DNA of 64,000 nucleotides from Fasciolopsis buskii (taxonomy: Eukaryota; Platyhelminthes; Trematoda; Plagiorchiida; Fasciolidae): NCBI GenBank assembly GCA_008360955.1, contig LUCM01002853.1:158304-222303 (forward strand), written 5' to 3'. The notes under the pieces are model-generated. The model saw only the letters and a list, made by a program, of their open reading frames with translations, was not told where the DNA came from and searched no databases. Position 1 is the stretch's first letter; each line of letters starts with the position of its first letter. Made by a program: the position numbers and the translations under genes. Positions 12,189 through 23,973 of the stretch are shown here, in pieces.

Positions 12189-13770
12189 CATTTTTATCCA
12201 TGCATACAAAAAAATAAGTAGACAATAATTGTCGACCGAAACTCTTTTTAAAACGGCAAACAATGAAATGGAAACGAAGATAAATGGCGAAATCGTGTGG
12301 GGTCAACCAGGCACATTTCTGTTTTTCCAGACTTTTCCTGTAATTCGTTCAATGTCGGGTAGAATCAATGGCTCCTCCATGGACCTTATACTACCGCGCT
12401 ACTTAAGGTGAAGTAAAGGTTTGTCTCAGATGGCTTCTCCCTGCGCATTTCCTCAGATTTGTTCTGCAAGATTCAGAAGACAGGAATAAACTTCCTAACT
12501 ATTGGGAGCCGTTGGGTGATACTTCAAATCATGGACATATTCTTCAGTTTAATCTAGAAGTCCTATTCTTCTCAGGATTTCAGCAGCCCCTGTGATAGGA
12601 ACTCGTTACCCAGCTCAGTCAGTAACCAAAGTCAATCAGTCAACGAAGTCACTGAGTTACCAATTCCAGTCAGTTAGTCAATAATTTTTGTGGCTACTTA
12701 GCAGTTTAATCATCAGACAAATCGATACTCAGTCCATCATTCTGTCTACTTATGATTAACAACATCATCTTCAAAGGCACCAAGCTCCTCCATCTTTCCA
12801 GTTTTTCGATGCATACATATTTTGCACAGTAATTAGTAATTTGCGTAAATATTTTTTTTACCTGTGCATGCTATTTTAAAAACTGACTGAAAGCATTTTT
12901 GCATGGTTCCGTCTTCTTTGGTATGATGAATGGAAACAGCCTGTTTTTTTATCTAGTTTGTCAAAAAATATAGGAAGTGGATGAGCCTCGAGAAAAGTGC
13001 TTGTCGCCACTTTTAATCCTATGTGAGTCACTTTATCTGACAGACAACTGGGGGACACACACACACGCACATTGACTGACAGCACAAAAAGGAACGGGGA
13101 ATATGAATCTGCGTTATTTGTCGGGTCGGAACATCAAGGCTGGAGAAGAGTGTAAGGGAAGTATTATCGTTTTATCATCAGTAACATAGCAGTAGTGCAA
13201 CTGGGTTAATGCAGAGCTAGACTGCATTTGAAAAAGGACATTTTAAACCTTAACGAGCGCATTATTTTGATAGCATGGGGAAACACATTCACAGTTAATT
13301 GTATATTAGTTTACTTCATTTAATCTTGTCAAATTTACGTTCGTCAGATAACGAAATTTATTGAATGAATCGAGGAGACTGCCATCTAAACCTCTATTGT
13401 GCCTCCCTTCATCCATGCTCCTCAGAAAGTCAGATCAGCCGAAATCAAATGTGGACATGTTATCTACTTGTTCCTGGTGATCTACGTTAGCGACAGGCAA
13501 ACAAAAAATGGATAAAAGAGGGGTTAAACATGTAGAGGATTGACCAACCGATCAGGTGACTGATGGCTGACTGACGGACTGATTGACTAAATGAGTGATT
13601 GATTACTGTGTGAAGCACTTACAGACCAGTTAGAAAATTCATTGTCTCTTTACCGAATAGACGCTAATAACATTCAATTTTCTGCATTTTATTTACTTGT
13701 ATGCCGTTTGCGTTTAAAAGGCTCCACGGGACTGGTGAAAATCGATAAAGTTTTCAGCATGTGAACATAT

Positions 13771-14226
13771 TTAGAAACGGGTTTTATTTATTTTGTTTGT
13801 CCCGGGTGATTGAATTCTTCCGTAGCCGCCTAAGAAATGGTCCGGCGTGTAACACCACTGTTCGACTCGTTGTTGGAAAACGCTAAAGGGCTCTATAATT
13901 ATTTCGTTGCTTGTTACGACTAATCCGCGGTTCTTGCGTACAGGCAAATTTTCGTCAAGGTCTTGAAAGTAGAACTGAGCGAAAGAAAAATTGGATAAGC
14001 CTACATATTTTATGCTATTCCGGTTGCTGAGGAAGATGGCAAATAGCAAATAATTTGGATTTTCATTGATTCTCACGACAGAACAATAGATCATCTTTAA
14101 TCTTTCAAATAAACTCACATGAACTGGTTTTATCGTCTGCCTTTGACGCAATCCTTGACATACATATGCCTTCCTGTCTTCAGCTGACGCACTATGGACA
14201 AGGAACATAGTTTTGCTTGAACTCAA
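13771..14226 (-). CDS. Antisense open frame, 151 codons, inside NR4A intron
   Basis: Among the longest non-receptor frames in the window and antisense to the receptor. The translation is well mixed (for example FYFQDLDENLPVRKNRGLVV) and not low-complexity. It contains a consensus-like donor (CAT/GTGAGT, around 14119) and an acceptor-like catcttcctcag around 14027, so it might itself be spliced. I recognise no family. It follows another antisense block (14536-14931), so both could be parts of one nested gene or a decayed transposon. Confidence 0.3.
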   Translation of the reverse strand: MSSSKTMFLVHSASAEDRKAYVCQGLRQRQTIKPVHVSLFERLKMIYCSVVRINENPNYLLFAIFLSNRNSIKYVGLSNFSFAQFYFQDLDENLPVRKNRGLVVTSNEIIIEPFSVFQQRVEQWCYTPDHFLGGYGRIQSPGTNKINKTRF

Positions 14227-14535
14227 TAAAAGAAAGCAGTAACATCTTCATTTATAATGCAAACATTATTTCGAACAGTTTTATTAACGATTGTGTTAAT
14301 CGATCTGATCAAGCTGCAGGTAAAGAAAATCGACTGGTCAGCATAACTTTCCTCTGGATATGAGAGTATTGGTAGTTCTGTTGCTGTCTGGGTTGGACTA
14401 TGCATAACGAAATGTGTCACACATTTTGTGTAATTTCACGGCATATAAAAACAACAGCTATAAGGGATGCAGGCAAAATCACACAACATATCCCGACCAA
14501 AAGCACACCAAATTCACACAGACAATAACGATCGC

Positions 14536-14931
14536 TTAGTTAAGTGCTTTGCAAATACAGTAAGCCACCCATGATGAGACACTCATTATCGCAAACTGTT
14601 CCCAAACACTCGACGAACTGATCGGTTCACATATTGCGCACGCGACGTATGGCTGAATTAGAGAGCAACAAGCAAGAATTCCAATCAGTTTACGGTAGGA
14701 ACAACGTCCCAAATTGTGTTCATCATTATCTGTTCGATCGACAAAATCAAAATGCATTGCTTGCCGATGGAATGTTTTGATCTTGTCTGGAACTCGATCA
14801 TGTGTAAATGTGTCAATATTCATGAAGCTGACCCTTCAGATGGATGCAAGAAGCAAGATCAACAAAAGAAATGATCCACTCGCGATAAAATCTCCGTATA
14901 TCACCAGATACTGTAGGCTAAGTGGTTTCAT
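14536..14931 (-). pseudogene. Antisense frame with hydrophobic segments and an in-frame TGA
   Basis: Starting from an ATG at 14931, the frame encodes a hydrophobic signal-anchor-like segment (SGSFLLLILLLASI), then TGA at 14836-14838, then 95 more codons in the same frame. These include a second hydrophobic stretch (KLIGILACCSLIQPYVACAIC) and a third (MSVSSWVAYCIC). Another membrane-like string (LLVGICCVILPASLIAVVFIC) follows in a different frame at about 14440-14510. The pattern suggests a multi-pass membrane protein that has lost its frame, or an unrecognised spliced gene. It is nested in an NR4A intron on the opposite strand. Family unknown. Confidence 0.3.
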
Positions 14932-16881
14932 GAATGCGTCTTGAGTGGATTAGGTACCCGAACGGGAGTTCCGCAGCGGTGTAACCGAAGTATCTTGCAA
15001 ATTACATACATAGCTGTACTGGGTCTCATAAGCCCCTGGGCTTGCACGCTTTTATCTGTTGACTGAGGGCGACTGGATGATCAAGGTCTTGAGGTTCGAG
15101 TACAAATTTCGCAGGTTCAAATCTCCTATGGTCCATGGCTTTCCCTATTTGGCATCCTGTGGTGTGGCTGTGATTCTGTTCATGAACATTATGTGCCGCA
15201 TTTTACCATTTTAAGGGCGTTAAAAATAGTAATGATGCCATTGCATTCCGATCAACGTTTGCCAAATTTCATGGTAAATACTTTTCCGGCCTTGTACAAT
15301 CCCAAATATTATGCGGTAATTAGGGTTTATTGTTTCGGGATAGGATTCAACGATCGAAAATTTGTCTTTCGAAGGCCATTAGCAATATTCAAGACCTCGG
15401 CTCATTAGTAAGCCTGTTTTATGGACAAATGGAAGTTACTGTGTAATTAGCTCCTGCTCTCCCGTTTACTTAGTGGCACGATAACGATCAGCGCAGTACT
15501 TGTCACAGTTACCAGAGCCTTAATGTCCCCTGAGCACCGAAAACGGCTTCGTGAAATTGATAGTTTGCTTCTTTTAAAGAAAAATATAATTCTATCCTGT
15601 TACACGATGGATGTTGTGGGAAAGTCCTACAGTCATATTCAGTACAGTGTACTGTTGATCAAAATAAACGATCCTTTGAATTCATCAATCCACTTACCTT
15701 TGCGAAATCTTAATGCTAGCAGAGCAATTACTTTCACTTTCTTTATCAACGACAGAACGACACCGAGTATTTTCGTCACGGCTAGTTAAAATGTTCCGCA
15801 ATGGATGCAAGACTATAACCTTTCTCAATCGGTCATAGGTTACTGCCGTCGGGGTAAACGCAGGAGTCCGTTCACGATGTAGTGTGTACAATATTTTGCG
15901 AATCAAGGAACAACAAGTGAACAAGTTTTCACCCCGGGGAAAGTACGCTACCAACTTTGTTCATCAGTGCAGTGAAGTACCAAACCCGAAATCTTAGGGA
16001 AACTAAACCCATGGTGATACCACCCTAGCGATCCAGATTTCTCCTAAAACACTCTCGAGATGGTTCCTCAAACGTACATAGGGTATTAGACTGCTACAAA
16101 ACTGGTTTTACCTTAGCATTATATTAATTAAACGGATGTAGTCCCAGTACTATATATGACATTTACGCATGGGTAACGAAAATGCAGATTCATGCATCCG
16201 TCCAAATGGTCAAACCACATCGATTGCCCCAGTCTGTCGTGTTTTACCCACTCTAGTCAACAGTATAGCAGAACTGATTATTCTTTATGTGAATCCACAT
16301 TTGTGTAATCAAGAGGCAGTATGAACTGGAGCTGTGTAGCATAACAAATTAACTGTTATATCTGACAAAGTGGACTGACTGGACGTTAAAGTCTTTAATG
16401 AGCATTTGAAACCCTTGGCTTAATGGCTCCGGGAAACCCGAATGGGCTAAGAAGTGATCGTTAATAATCACTTACGCTTTCGAGTCGATCCGATCCCATC
16501 ATGATTTTCGCCTATGGACAATCTCATTGGTAACACTGCCAGCCAGTAGCATTAGCCATCAAAAATGGATCTACCTAAAAAACGAAGATGTCTGACTCGA
16601 AAACCACGGTACATTTTGACCAGTTACAGGATCATGATAGAGTGAAACATGTCCAACAACAAAAATGCACTCTTGAATGCAGACTGGCACAGCGCCTTTT
16701 GAACATTGTCTATTGACTTCAAGAAACCGTTAAATGTCAACACAATCCTGTCTCGAAATTAACGAAATGGCTCATATCTAAATGACAGTTAAGCATTAGT
16801 TTCACTTAAATCATTTCTCTTCTCCCGGTTCCCCTTTCCCGCTCGGCTTTTTAGCCACGATCGCGATCTCCTCAATTTCAG

Positions 16882-17036
16882 TTAAACCGTCTCTGTACAA
16901 GTTTGCAAGAATCCATGGTGGAAATTCGACGTTACGCCGAGATGGTACCCGGCTTCATGAGCCTGGGGAATTCGGATCGTGAAGTTTTGTTAAAATTGCA
17001 CTGTTTGGATTTAATGACTTTACGTTTGGCACTACG
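16882..17036 (+). CDS. NR4A: NR4A-type nuclear receptor, ligand-binding-domain helices 3-5 exon
   Basis: This short exon of 51 codons plus two bases carries the nuclear receptor signature region. The string AEMVPGFMSLGNSDREVLL aligns with AEKIPGF.DL...DQ.LLF of NR4A proteins: end of helix 3, the loop, and helix 4 with the acidic residue that follows the signature. DLMTLRLALR matches ELFVLRLAYR of helix 5. The acceptor cctcaatttcag ends at 16881 (phase 0, matching the previous donor). The donor GTGAGT begins at 17037 and leaves CG, so the next exon must supply one base, which it does (CGG, Arg). Family knowledge: helices 3-5 form the coactivator groove and, in NR4A, a pocket filled by bulky side chains. 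Confidence 0.92.
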
Positions 17037-19555
17037 GTGAGTTGGATGCAAGGCCAGTCAACGCAAAAACTACACATTTATTATTGCTCAACGATTTTCT
17101 AATCTCTCCTTCATTGCCTCAAGCGCTTTTTGATTACAGTGGATTAGATATCTCCGACATGAAATTGTACCTAAGCGGCAGTTTGATTTGACACCAGAAC
17201 GGCTAACTGATGTTTGAGCTCATTAAGCTCCAAGAGATCGGCTTTATCTTGAACAATACTTTTTTGCATGAGAATAATTTGATTTCTCTGATGAAGTGAC
17301 GTTCGTGTGCGAGTTTTCTTTTATTTACTCGAAGGCAATATTGTTTCAAACCAACAACTAGCTAAAAATGCAGCAACCACTCATATACATTCGAGGGCAT
17401 GCAAGAATCGGTGAGTATCGCCCATTGCATAATCCAAGTTCACATTAAATCAGATGACAACAGAAGGTTTTAGAAACAAACGGTTATCTGGATGCCGCCA
17501 TTCATGAGGATGGTGAAAAACAGCGCTCGATTTGATATCAGTATATTGTAATCTGAAGTCTATTTATACGATTTTTTACATGAAAAATGAGCCCAAATAA
17601 AACAGACAAATAGACACAGACAAATGGTTCTTTAGAGCGTGAATATCCCCAACAGTTGTAGATGAATTTCTACTTGCACAGAGATAACGTGGAATTCTCA
17701 TCTCTCTCGGTAGATTCCAGTGCTAAGACCGCCACAAAAAATCATTTCCTTACGCTACTCGCTAGAAATCTATCTATATCTGATTACCCATTGCCTTTTT
17801 CCTCATTCTACAGCAGCAAAATCAAAGTACAGTGGTCACTTTCTCGGTCTTTGAGGATTTACCACCTCCCTATTGTGGTGGGTGTCAGCTAACAATAGCT
17901 CGTTTTCGCGGCAAATTCATATCGTGGTCACTAATTCATTACGCACACAAACTTCGCGATTATATGCATCTCGCCCTGGAACCTAATTGCTTTAAAACCT
18001 CTCTTTCCCTTTGCCACGTTTGTGAGACTAATCCAGAAGCTGTATTCTGACTGACTTTGACCACGTTCCGACTATTGGCTGCGTCCGGTAGCATTCGTTC
18101 TGATAGACTTTTGCACGTGCGCTGTCATGCGCGTGTGTGTGCATGCGTACGTTATTGGTATGTGCAAATAGCGAACAATTTCCGCCAGGATGCTTCTTAG
18201 AACACTCACAGGGCAATCAGAAACGGGTTGTGGATAAAGAACATCAGTGCCACAAAATGCAAACAATTCGGTTGGAAACAAGAAATCACTGTTTCCCTGG
18301 GCATTCACTTTTTGTTTATTTGCTTTTTTGAGCGATGTTCTAATTGTTGTGTCTCTTTCCCACTCTACTTAAACAGGATGCGTGTGTGTATGCAAAGGGG
18401 TGGGAGTGTTGGGGTGGCTGAATTCCACAGTCCAAAGCGTACACTTCGTATGAGCCAGGTTTAAGTACTTTTTACAAGTCCATAAATCCCGATACCCAAG
18501 TGATTAGCACTAATCCGGTCTATCACCCTTGTTCTACTTGTCTTCAGTTTTGGGCTGAACAGGTTAAGATATCTTTCCCTGTAGAACGAACTAGTCTGAC
18601 AATGTGTTATTTCAGTTTTTTTCTATTTCTGCTTTTCGTATAGAAACCGGAACAAGAGATTTCCCTAGAATGAAGTCTAAGAGTTTTAGAAGTCCTATTA
18701 TTTTTCACTTGCATTTAACATCCTATAGTGGATGTTACATTTTCGCATTCGGACCCACAGGGATTATTTACTTGCACAGGTGATAATATCGCATGTGTAG
18801 TTTTGTGCATCGGACTGCAGCAAGGACCTTATAAAAGTTATCGCCGTGGATTCCTTTTCCATCAGCCTAACACGACCACAATTATCACAGCCAAGATTCA
18901 CCACTACCAGAATTTTCCCGGCCATGAGACTTTCTGATAATCCGCACTCGATATGTACCGGGGAAATAATGCCAACACTTACGAAAATTCACTAAGGTAT
19001 CCGTACATGGCCATTCAATAGGCGCCTCTCCGATGGTAGCAAAAAGAGTAGACTAATGAATTTCAAGACATTCATTTTATTCAACCTCTGTGGAGCTCTC
19101 GTATTTGCCTAAAGCGGTCTAATCCGGTGTGCAACGCGGCGGTTAAACCTGTTCCCAAAGGGGCTGAAGGCGGTGCGTTGCATCCCAGAATTAACGACGA
19201 CACCCTGGCTGGAATACAAAGCTATAAAATGGACCAGTATGAGCGGAACAGGTTAGATAACAGACTATTCAACATGAATGTCAAATGTTAAGTCAGGCCA
19301 TATTTAAAGTGTATTTGCATAGCAATTTAATTCACCATGTCTTCTATGGCGACTCCTTTAGGAAGCGTTTGTAATTAGGACATGTGAATATTTACCAGAC
19401 AGTAAAGGTATTCCTCGAGTTCATTGTTTCATCGAATCACCTTAGGAGATCTAGCTCATTAGTTTATATGATTTATTATCGCACGATCAAGCAATTAGTC
19501 GACCCCTGTCAACTTAATCATCAACTTAATCATTCCATTATCGATATCCTTTTAG
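17037..19555 (+). other. NR4A intron, 2.5 kb
   Basis: The intron runs from GTGAGT to tatccttttag. I see no supported nested feature. Several 60-80 codon frames near 17.6-18.5 kb overlap one another and lack splice context. Confidence 0.85.
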
Positions 19556-20232
19556 GTGTACCGAACCTAACCAGGACAACCGAGTCCATTATTCACAACT
19601 GTCAAAACCTGACGTGCAGAATAGTGATGCTAACCTCGGGTATTGTACAAACGCTGTTCAACTTGGTAAAAATCAAACTGTCTCCTCCACCGTCAGCAGC
19701 AGCAGCAGCAACAACAACAACAACAGTACAGTCACCACTCACACGGCGACGAGTTTGTCGATCACACCTACAAATCAGCACATGACGAAGATAAACCTCC
19801 CTCTGGTCGTCCCGGGTACCAATACGAGCTCTATCCACCCTGCCGAACTGGTCAGTTTACATCCAATAACGCAAAAAATTTCCGACGGGCGCAACAGTGT
19901 GACGGCCCTGTCTAATTTGGAGAATTCGATTAGCGGAGAGATGTATCCGTCGGTGGCAGGTATGACCCACACGTGGATGACCAAAGACAACAGTGTATTC
20001 ATTGAACCATGCACGGTCATGCCACAGCCAACATCTTTGGGTCCGATTCCGGTTTATTGTTTGGAGAATGGTCAGACATTCCAGTACGAAGAACTCTATC
20101 AGGCTGGTGTAGGAGGCTGGGCTAGACAATTGTGGGAAACCGGGATGCAAATCCGTGCGTTAATTCAAGGTGATTGGAGCGCAGTGGCCGGTTTGGCTGC
20201 GTTGATTTTGATCAATTATAAATCAATCAACT
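19556..20232 (+). CDS. NR4A: NR4A-type nuclear receptor, exon with large LBD insertion and helices 6-8
   Basis: The first base completes Arg from the previous exon. The first ~146 codons form a polar insertion with five Ser then five Asn codons (19695-19724), where vertebrate NR4A proteins have only about ten residues. After it comes VFIEPCTVM and VYCLENGQTFQYEELYQ, aligning with the beta-turn segment (KLIFCNGVVLHRLQ in Nurr1). Next come GGWARQLWETGMQIRAL and AGLAALILINY, aligning with helices 7-8 (FGEWIDSIVEFS..., FSCIAALAMV). The donor GTGAGT at 20233 leaves one base (T), matching the next exon, which starts AT (TAT, Tyr). Confidence 0.93.
19695..19724 (+). repeat. Coding AGC/AAC triplet repeat (Ser5-Asn5)
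   Basis: Five AGC codons followed by five AAC codons inside the receptor's LBD insertion. Uninterrupted triplets of this kind tend to vary in length between individuals, and the run sits in a segment that is probably disordered. Confidence 0.85.
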
Positions 20233-23200
20233 GTGAGTCGAAGTTTTCTCGTTTTGATCTGTTTGTTGGCTTTTAATTTATGGTACTTACTCGTCGGAAA
20301 ATAGCAAAATTAACCAACTTAAGGTTTTCGATAACTCGTTAGCCGCACAGCGAATCCAGTGGTTGCACCAGCTATCCAATCCATTCTTACCAAAAACTCC
20401 CCCAAGCTACTTGTGATATTTCGCTTTGCTGATGTTTCATGGCTCATTTTAGCTGTGAAGTATTTGAAGAGAGCTTCTTTATTTGATCTTCCTTTCCACA
20501 TCATTACTACGATGTTTTGTTGCGGTAATTTCCTGTGATTTGTGGTTTGAGGGAATGCCGTTTTTGCTAGCGAACGAGGTCTAACCATCGATGGTTTGTG
20601 TCTTGTTAGATATTTGAGTTAGGCCCACCTGGCACTAGAATCATTCAAATGCATTCGGTACTTTCGTCCATCCCAAACCAGTGTAGGCGAAGATTTTCCA
20701 CTTCTTCGCATCCTTTTGATAGTGGTTTGCCTGTCCTCCCACCGATTTTCGGGTTGGCGGACACAGTCATTTTGGTCAGATTCAATCAATCAACATAACT
20801 GTACTGCACTGCCGAATTCGCCAAGTACCATTTCTCGTCATGCATTTCCTAAATTCTACTTGTGGGATCAACCTTTCGGGTGAAAGTGATGCTCGACCAA
20901 GTGTTGCTCACATTCCAATCTACTGTCGGAACGGCATGTTTCACGATTACGTATTAGCAAAATTTTTAACCACATGACCGGCAACTTGCGACGATACACT
21001 TTATTTCCTTTAAGCTTCTGAAATTCGATTCAAATCTAGGGACCTGTTTCTTCGACTTGATTCATCAGTGGTCATTACGACCATGACAGTATAAAACTAG
21101 AACCCCGACAACGTTGCCTTTCGCCAGCTAGCTAATACGAGAAAACGACGATCGCTCGTTAAAATAGATGCACATGGAATAACCGAGTGCACGAAGATCA
21201 GGGCAGGCATGAATTCGATTGGGCAATACCTACTGGGTTTGTACGTCTATCGTAAGCTATCGCCTAACTGCATCCGTTAACATTTGCATCATCACAACAA
21301 AAATGTTTACATCAAATTTTGTTTCACCACTTCTTTCGACCCCGTAACAAATGGGTTATAAAAACTGAAGGCAAAAGTCAGCACTGGACCTCAGCTCATA
21401 AGGAAAACATGGCCTTAAACAGCCCTAGCAACAATTTTGACGAGTATTGTAACACGTAACTGAGTAGTCAACCAGAGCAATAACAATACATGGGTTTTTC
21501 TTCTTATTGGCACATTTTTGTTCGAAAAGTTGGAAGAAGAAATAAAGACAGTCAGAAGCAGACCCGTTTCTTTTCGCGTTTGTTTAGTGCGGAAAATGTT
21601 TCATTTTGAAAATCCCTGTTTGAGGAAGCTCAGTTAAAATTGGTCGGCTTAACAACACACGAACAGTTGGATCATTTTGACCACAGATCGAGTCTACACA
21701 CTCACCTCCACCTGTTGTCTCGCAAACACAAGCCAGAAATTCGGCTCACTGTTGATTAGCTAATACGGCACTATGTAATGTTGATTAGACCTAGGATTCT
21801 TCTCGTCTACTAAAGCTTAAGATGTTACAAGGCCGATTTCTCTTTCATTCCAGCTTACGAGACTAAGCAGATATGTTGACAAGTAGTTAGGCAACATTAC
21901 CAACACCCACCTTCAGTCTCGAAAGAATCACAAACAACAAGGAAAAATGTCTCCACGGACATACCACTCACCTTTCTCAGGATGTACCCAACCTCTCAGG
22001 TCAGACATAAGAGTCAGAAATCAGTCAAACTGTCAATGGCACATTAGGATTTGTTAGACAGATTCCACACCATGTTTCAGTTTATTTACGAACTACAGGG
22101 TTTTTGCAAAACTAGCCGAAATTTTCATCCATTTCTCTGGAGGTGATCTTCTTTCTAACCGATGCGCTACATGCGACATCTATTCGTGTGGGAGCCAACA
22201 TAGGCAAACAAATAAACCAGTAAAACTGCCAAGTTACTGCGGCCATAAGATCAAAAAATGTCATACGGGGTTATTCTTCAAGGTTCCAAAATACTTGGTA
22301 TAAATTTCATAGTGAAATCAAAATTGAGCTTGACCAATTTAATCTCACGTTTTTTGAAGTCCATTTAGAGTTTTATAGCAAATTAATATCCTTGTGTAAG
22401 CTGAACTCCAGGCGTTGGCAGTGTTCTGTGTAAATTACCTGTACGAACAGCAAATAAATTAGCAAAAATGGCAGTAACAGCAACATCAGTGACGGAAGGA
22501 AAGGTTTCAGAAGCGACCTTAGTGCTACAACTTCAGCAACAAATCACGAGGGCCTACTAATCTATCTGTCTGCCCGTTAAAAACGGCCCGGTAGAAGTAG
22601 CAAAATAATGGAAAGTAGAAATTCCCGTTGAAAAGTTGCAAAAAGCAGTTAGAAAACTGCATTAAATTGTTAATTGGTTGAACGGTTTGGGCTTTTGGGA
22701 CTGAATCTATCTTTGTTTGACGGTGAACGGCAACCCGGGACCGAAGCCACTGACAATGATCTTTTAGTTTATCGAAATTAGCGGAATAAAACTACGGGGG
22801 AATTTAGAATAGGAATTCAGCGGTTTCATGTTGTTTTTTCCCCCGTGTAATCAGCTCCTTCCCGATGTATTCATCTATGAATTAATCAAGGTGGACTAAA
22901 ACCACACAGAAGTTTGTTGTGTTGGTTTTGTTTAGACCACTAGGAAATAACAGCAGCCAATCATCTGTCGCCTTTGAACTTCACATGACAGTTGGATCAC
23001 CGGTTCAACAGCCTCCCTCAATTAAAATTGATTGTCAGGAAACCGGCTAAATAAAATAGTGCTGCAAAAATTTCTCGAGGTGACAATATTATCCCACGGA
23101 ATGCATGTTGTATGTAGTCAATTAAAGCGTGCTGTCGTGACGTCGACTTCACGTAGTTGTCTGCAAGTGTCTTTGGGCAGTAAAGGTTGAGCGTTTTATG

Positions 23201-23620
23201 TGGTCTGCAATAAGTGCACTATTGTGTGTGATCAACCATTGTCGAGAAAAAACCTGAGGTCGAAAACAACTAAACGTGTGAAAGAACAAGAAGTACTTTC
23301 GAGAGACACATTCGTTACTTCACTGATTCCTTACTTGACATACGTGTTCGTATTAATAACTGACTATCGGGTCTGAGGTCGCAGACCATTCATAATTGGA
23401 CCAAATATACGAGTATACGAACGAAAGAATTTCGTAATTATGACAAGCACTGGGCTTCGATTAACTTCTTTTTTAATCATTTCGTGAACTAGTGCGCACA
23501 CTACACCATGACCAAATTAGCTGATTTCTTGATTCCGTAAGTAGGCAGCATTCACTATATTTTTACTTATCCAAGCTTTCACATTCACACTACTCATGAG
23601 TAGCCCAATTGATTTTGCAG
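20233..23620 (+). other. NR4A intron, 3.4 kb
   Basis: The intron runs from GTGAGT to ccaattgattttgcag. No convincing nested gene was found. A 89-codon minus frame at 20319-20588 shows nothing recognisable. Confidence 0.85.
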
Positions 23621-23973
23621 ATCGAACCCCTCTGTCAAAGCCGAGCGAGGTGTATTCATTGCACCACAGATTTGTGGAAATGCTAAAAAGTCATTGCTGT
23701 TCGACCGCTCAAAACTCACAATCAACCACACAAAATGTGAACGCTGGATATCTGGCCCGAAAACCATCGCGTTCCCCTGCGGATTGCTCAATGCTACCAG
23801 GGTCCCATCGGACTGATTCTACGTACTTCTCCCGAGTCTTTCAACAAAAATATCTTATTCGGTCAATGACACGCACCCTTTTGCTCTTACCACTAATGCA
23901 AATGATTGAAAACAAGCAGCTAAATGACCCCTGGTTGAAAGAGATCATTGATCTGATGGGTAACTCAGAATGA
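23621..23973 (+). CDS. NR4A: NR4A-type nuclear receptor, last exon: LBD helices 9-12 and AF-2
   Basis: Terminal exon ending in TGA at 23971-23973. TPLSKPSEVYSLHHRFVEML aligns with GLKEPKRVEELQNKIVNCL of NR4A helix 9. A ~40-residue polar insertion follows. Then STYFSRVFQQKYLIRSMTRT aligns with the helix 10/11 region ([20 protein letters not shown]). The protein ends NDPWLKEIIDLMGNSE, in the place of the vertebrate AF-2 helix (PPAIIDKLFLDTLPF). WLKEII fits the classical AF-2 core (two hydrophobics, any, Glu, two hydrophobics), whereas vertebrate NR4A receptors lack the Glu. The acceptor gattttgcag ends at 23620, and phase 1 agrees with the previous donor. Confidence 0.94.

Larger units (their letters stand above)
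12039..16881 (+). other. NR4A intron, 4.8 kb
   Basis: The intron runs from GTGAGT to a pyrimidine-containing cctcaatttcag. It holds an AT dinucleotide palindrome (about 12163-12188), degenerate CAGT/GACT-type tandem repeats near 12600-12690 and 13545-13610, an ACAC run near 13060 and the antisense open frames at 13771-14944 that are listed separately. Confidence 0.85.

Noticed and set aside
15060..15130. tRNA gene suggested by caggttcaaatctcc
   Set aside because: Only a B-box-like string is present; no A box at the right distance.
20319..20588. 89-codon minus-strand frame in the third receptor intron
   Set aside because: No splice sites in phase and no recognisable motif.
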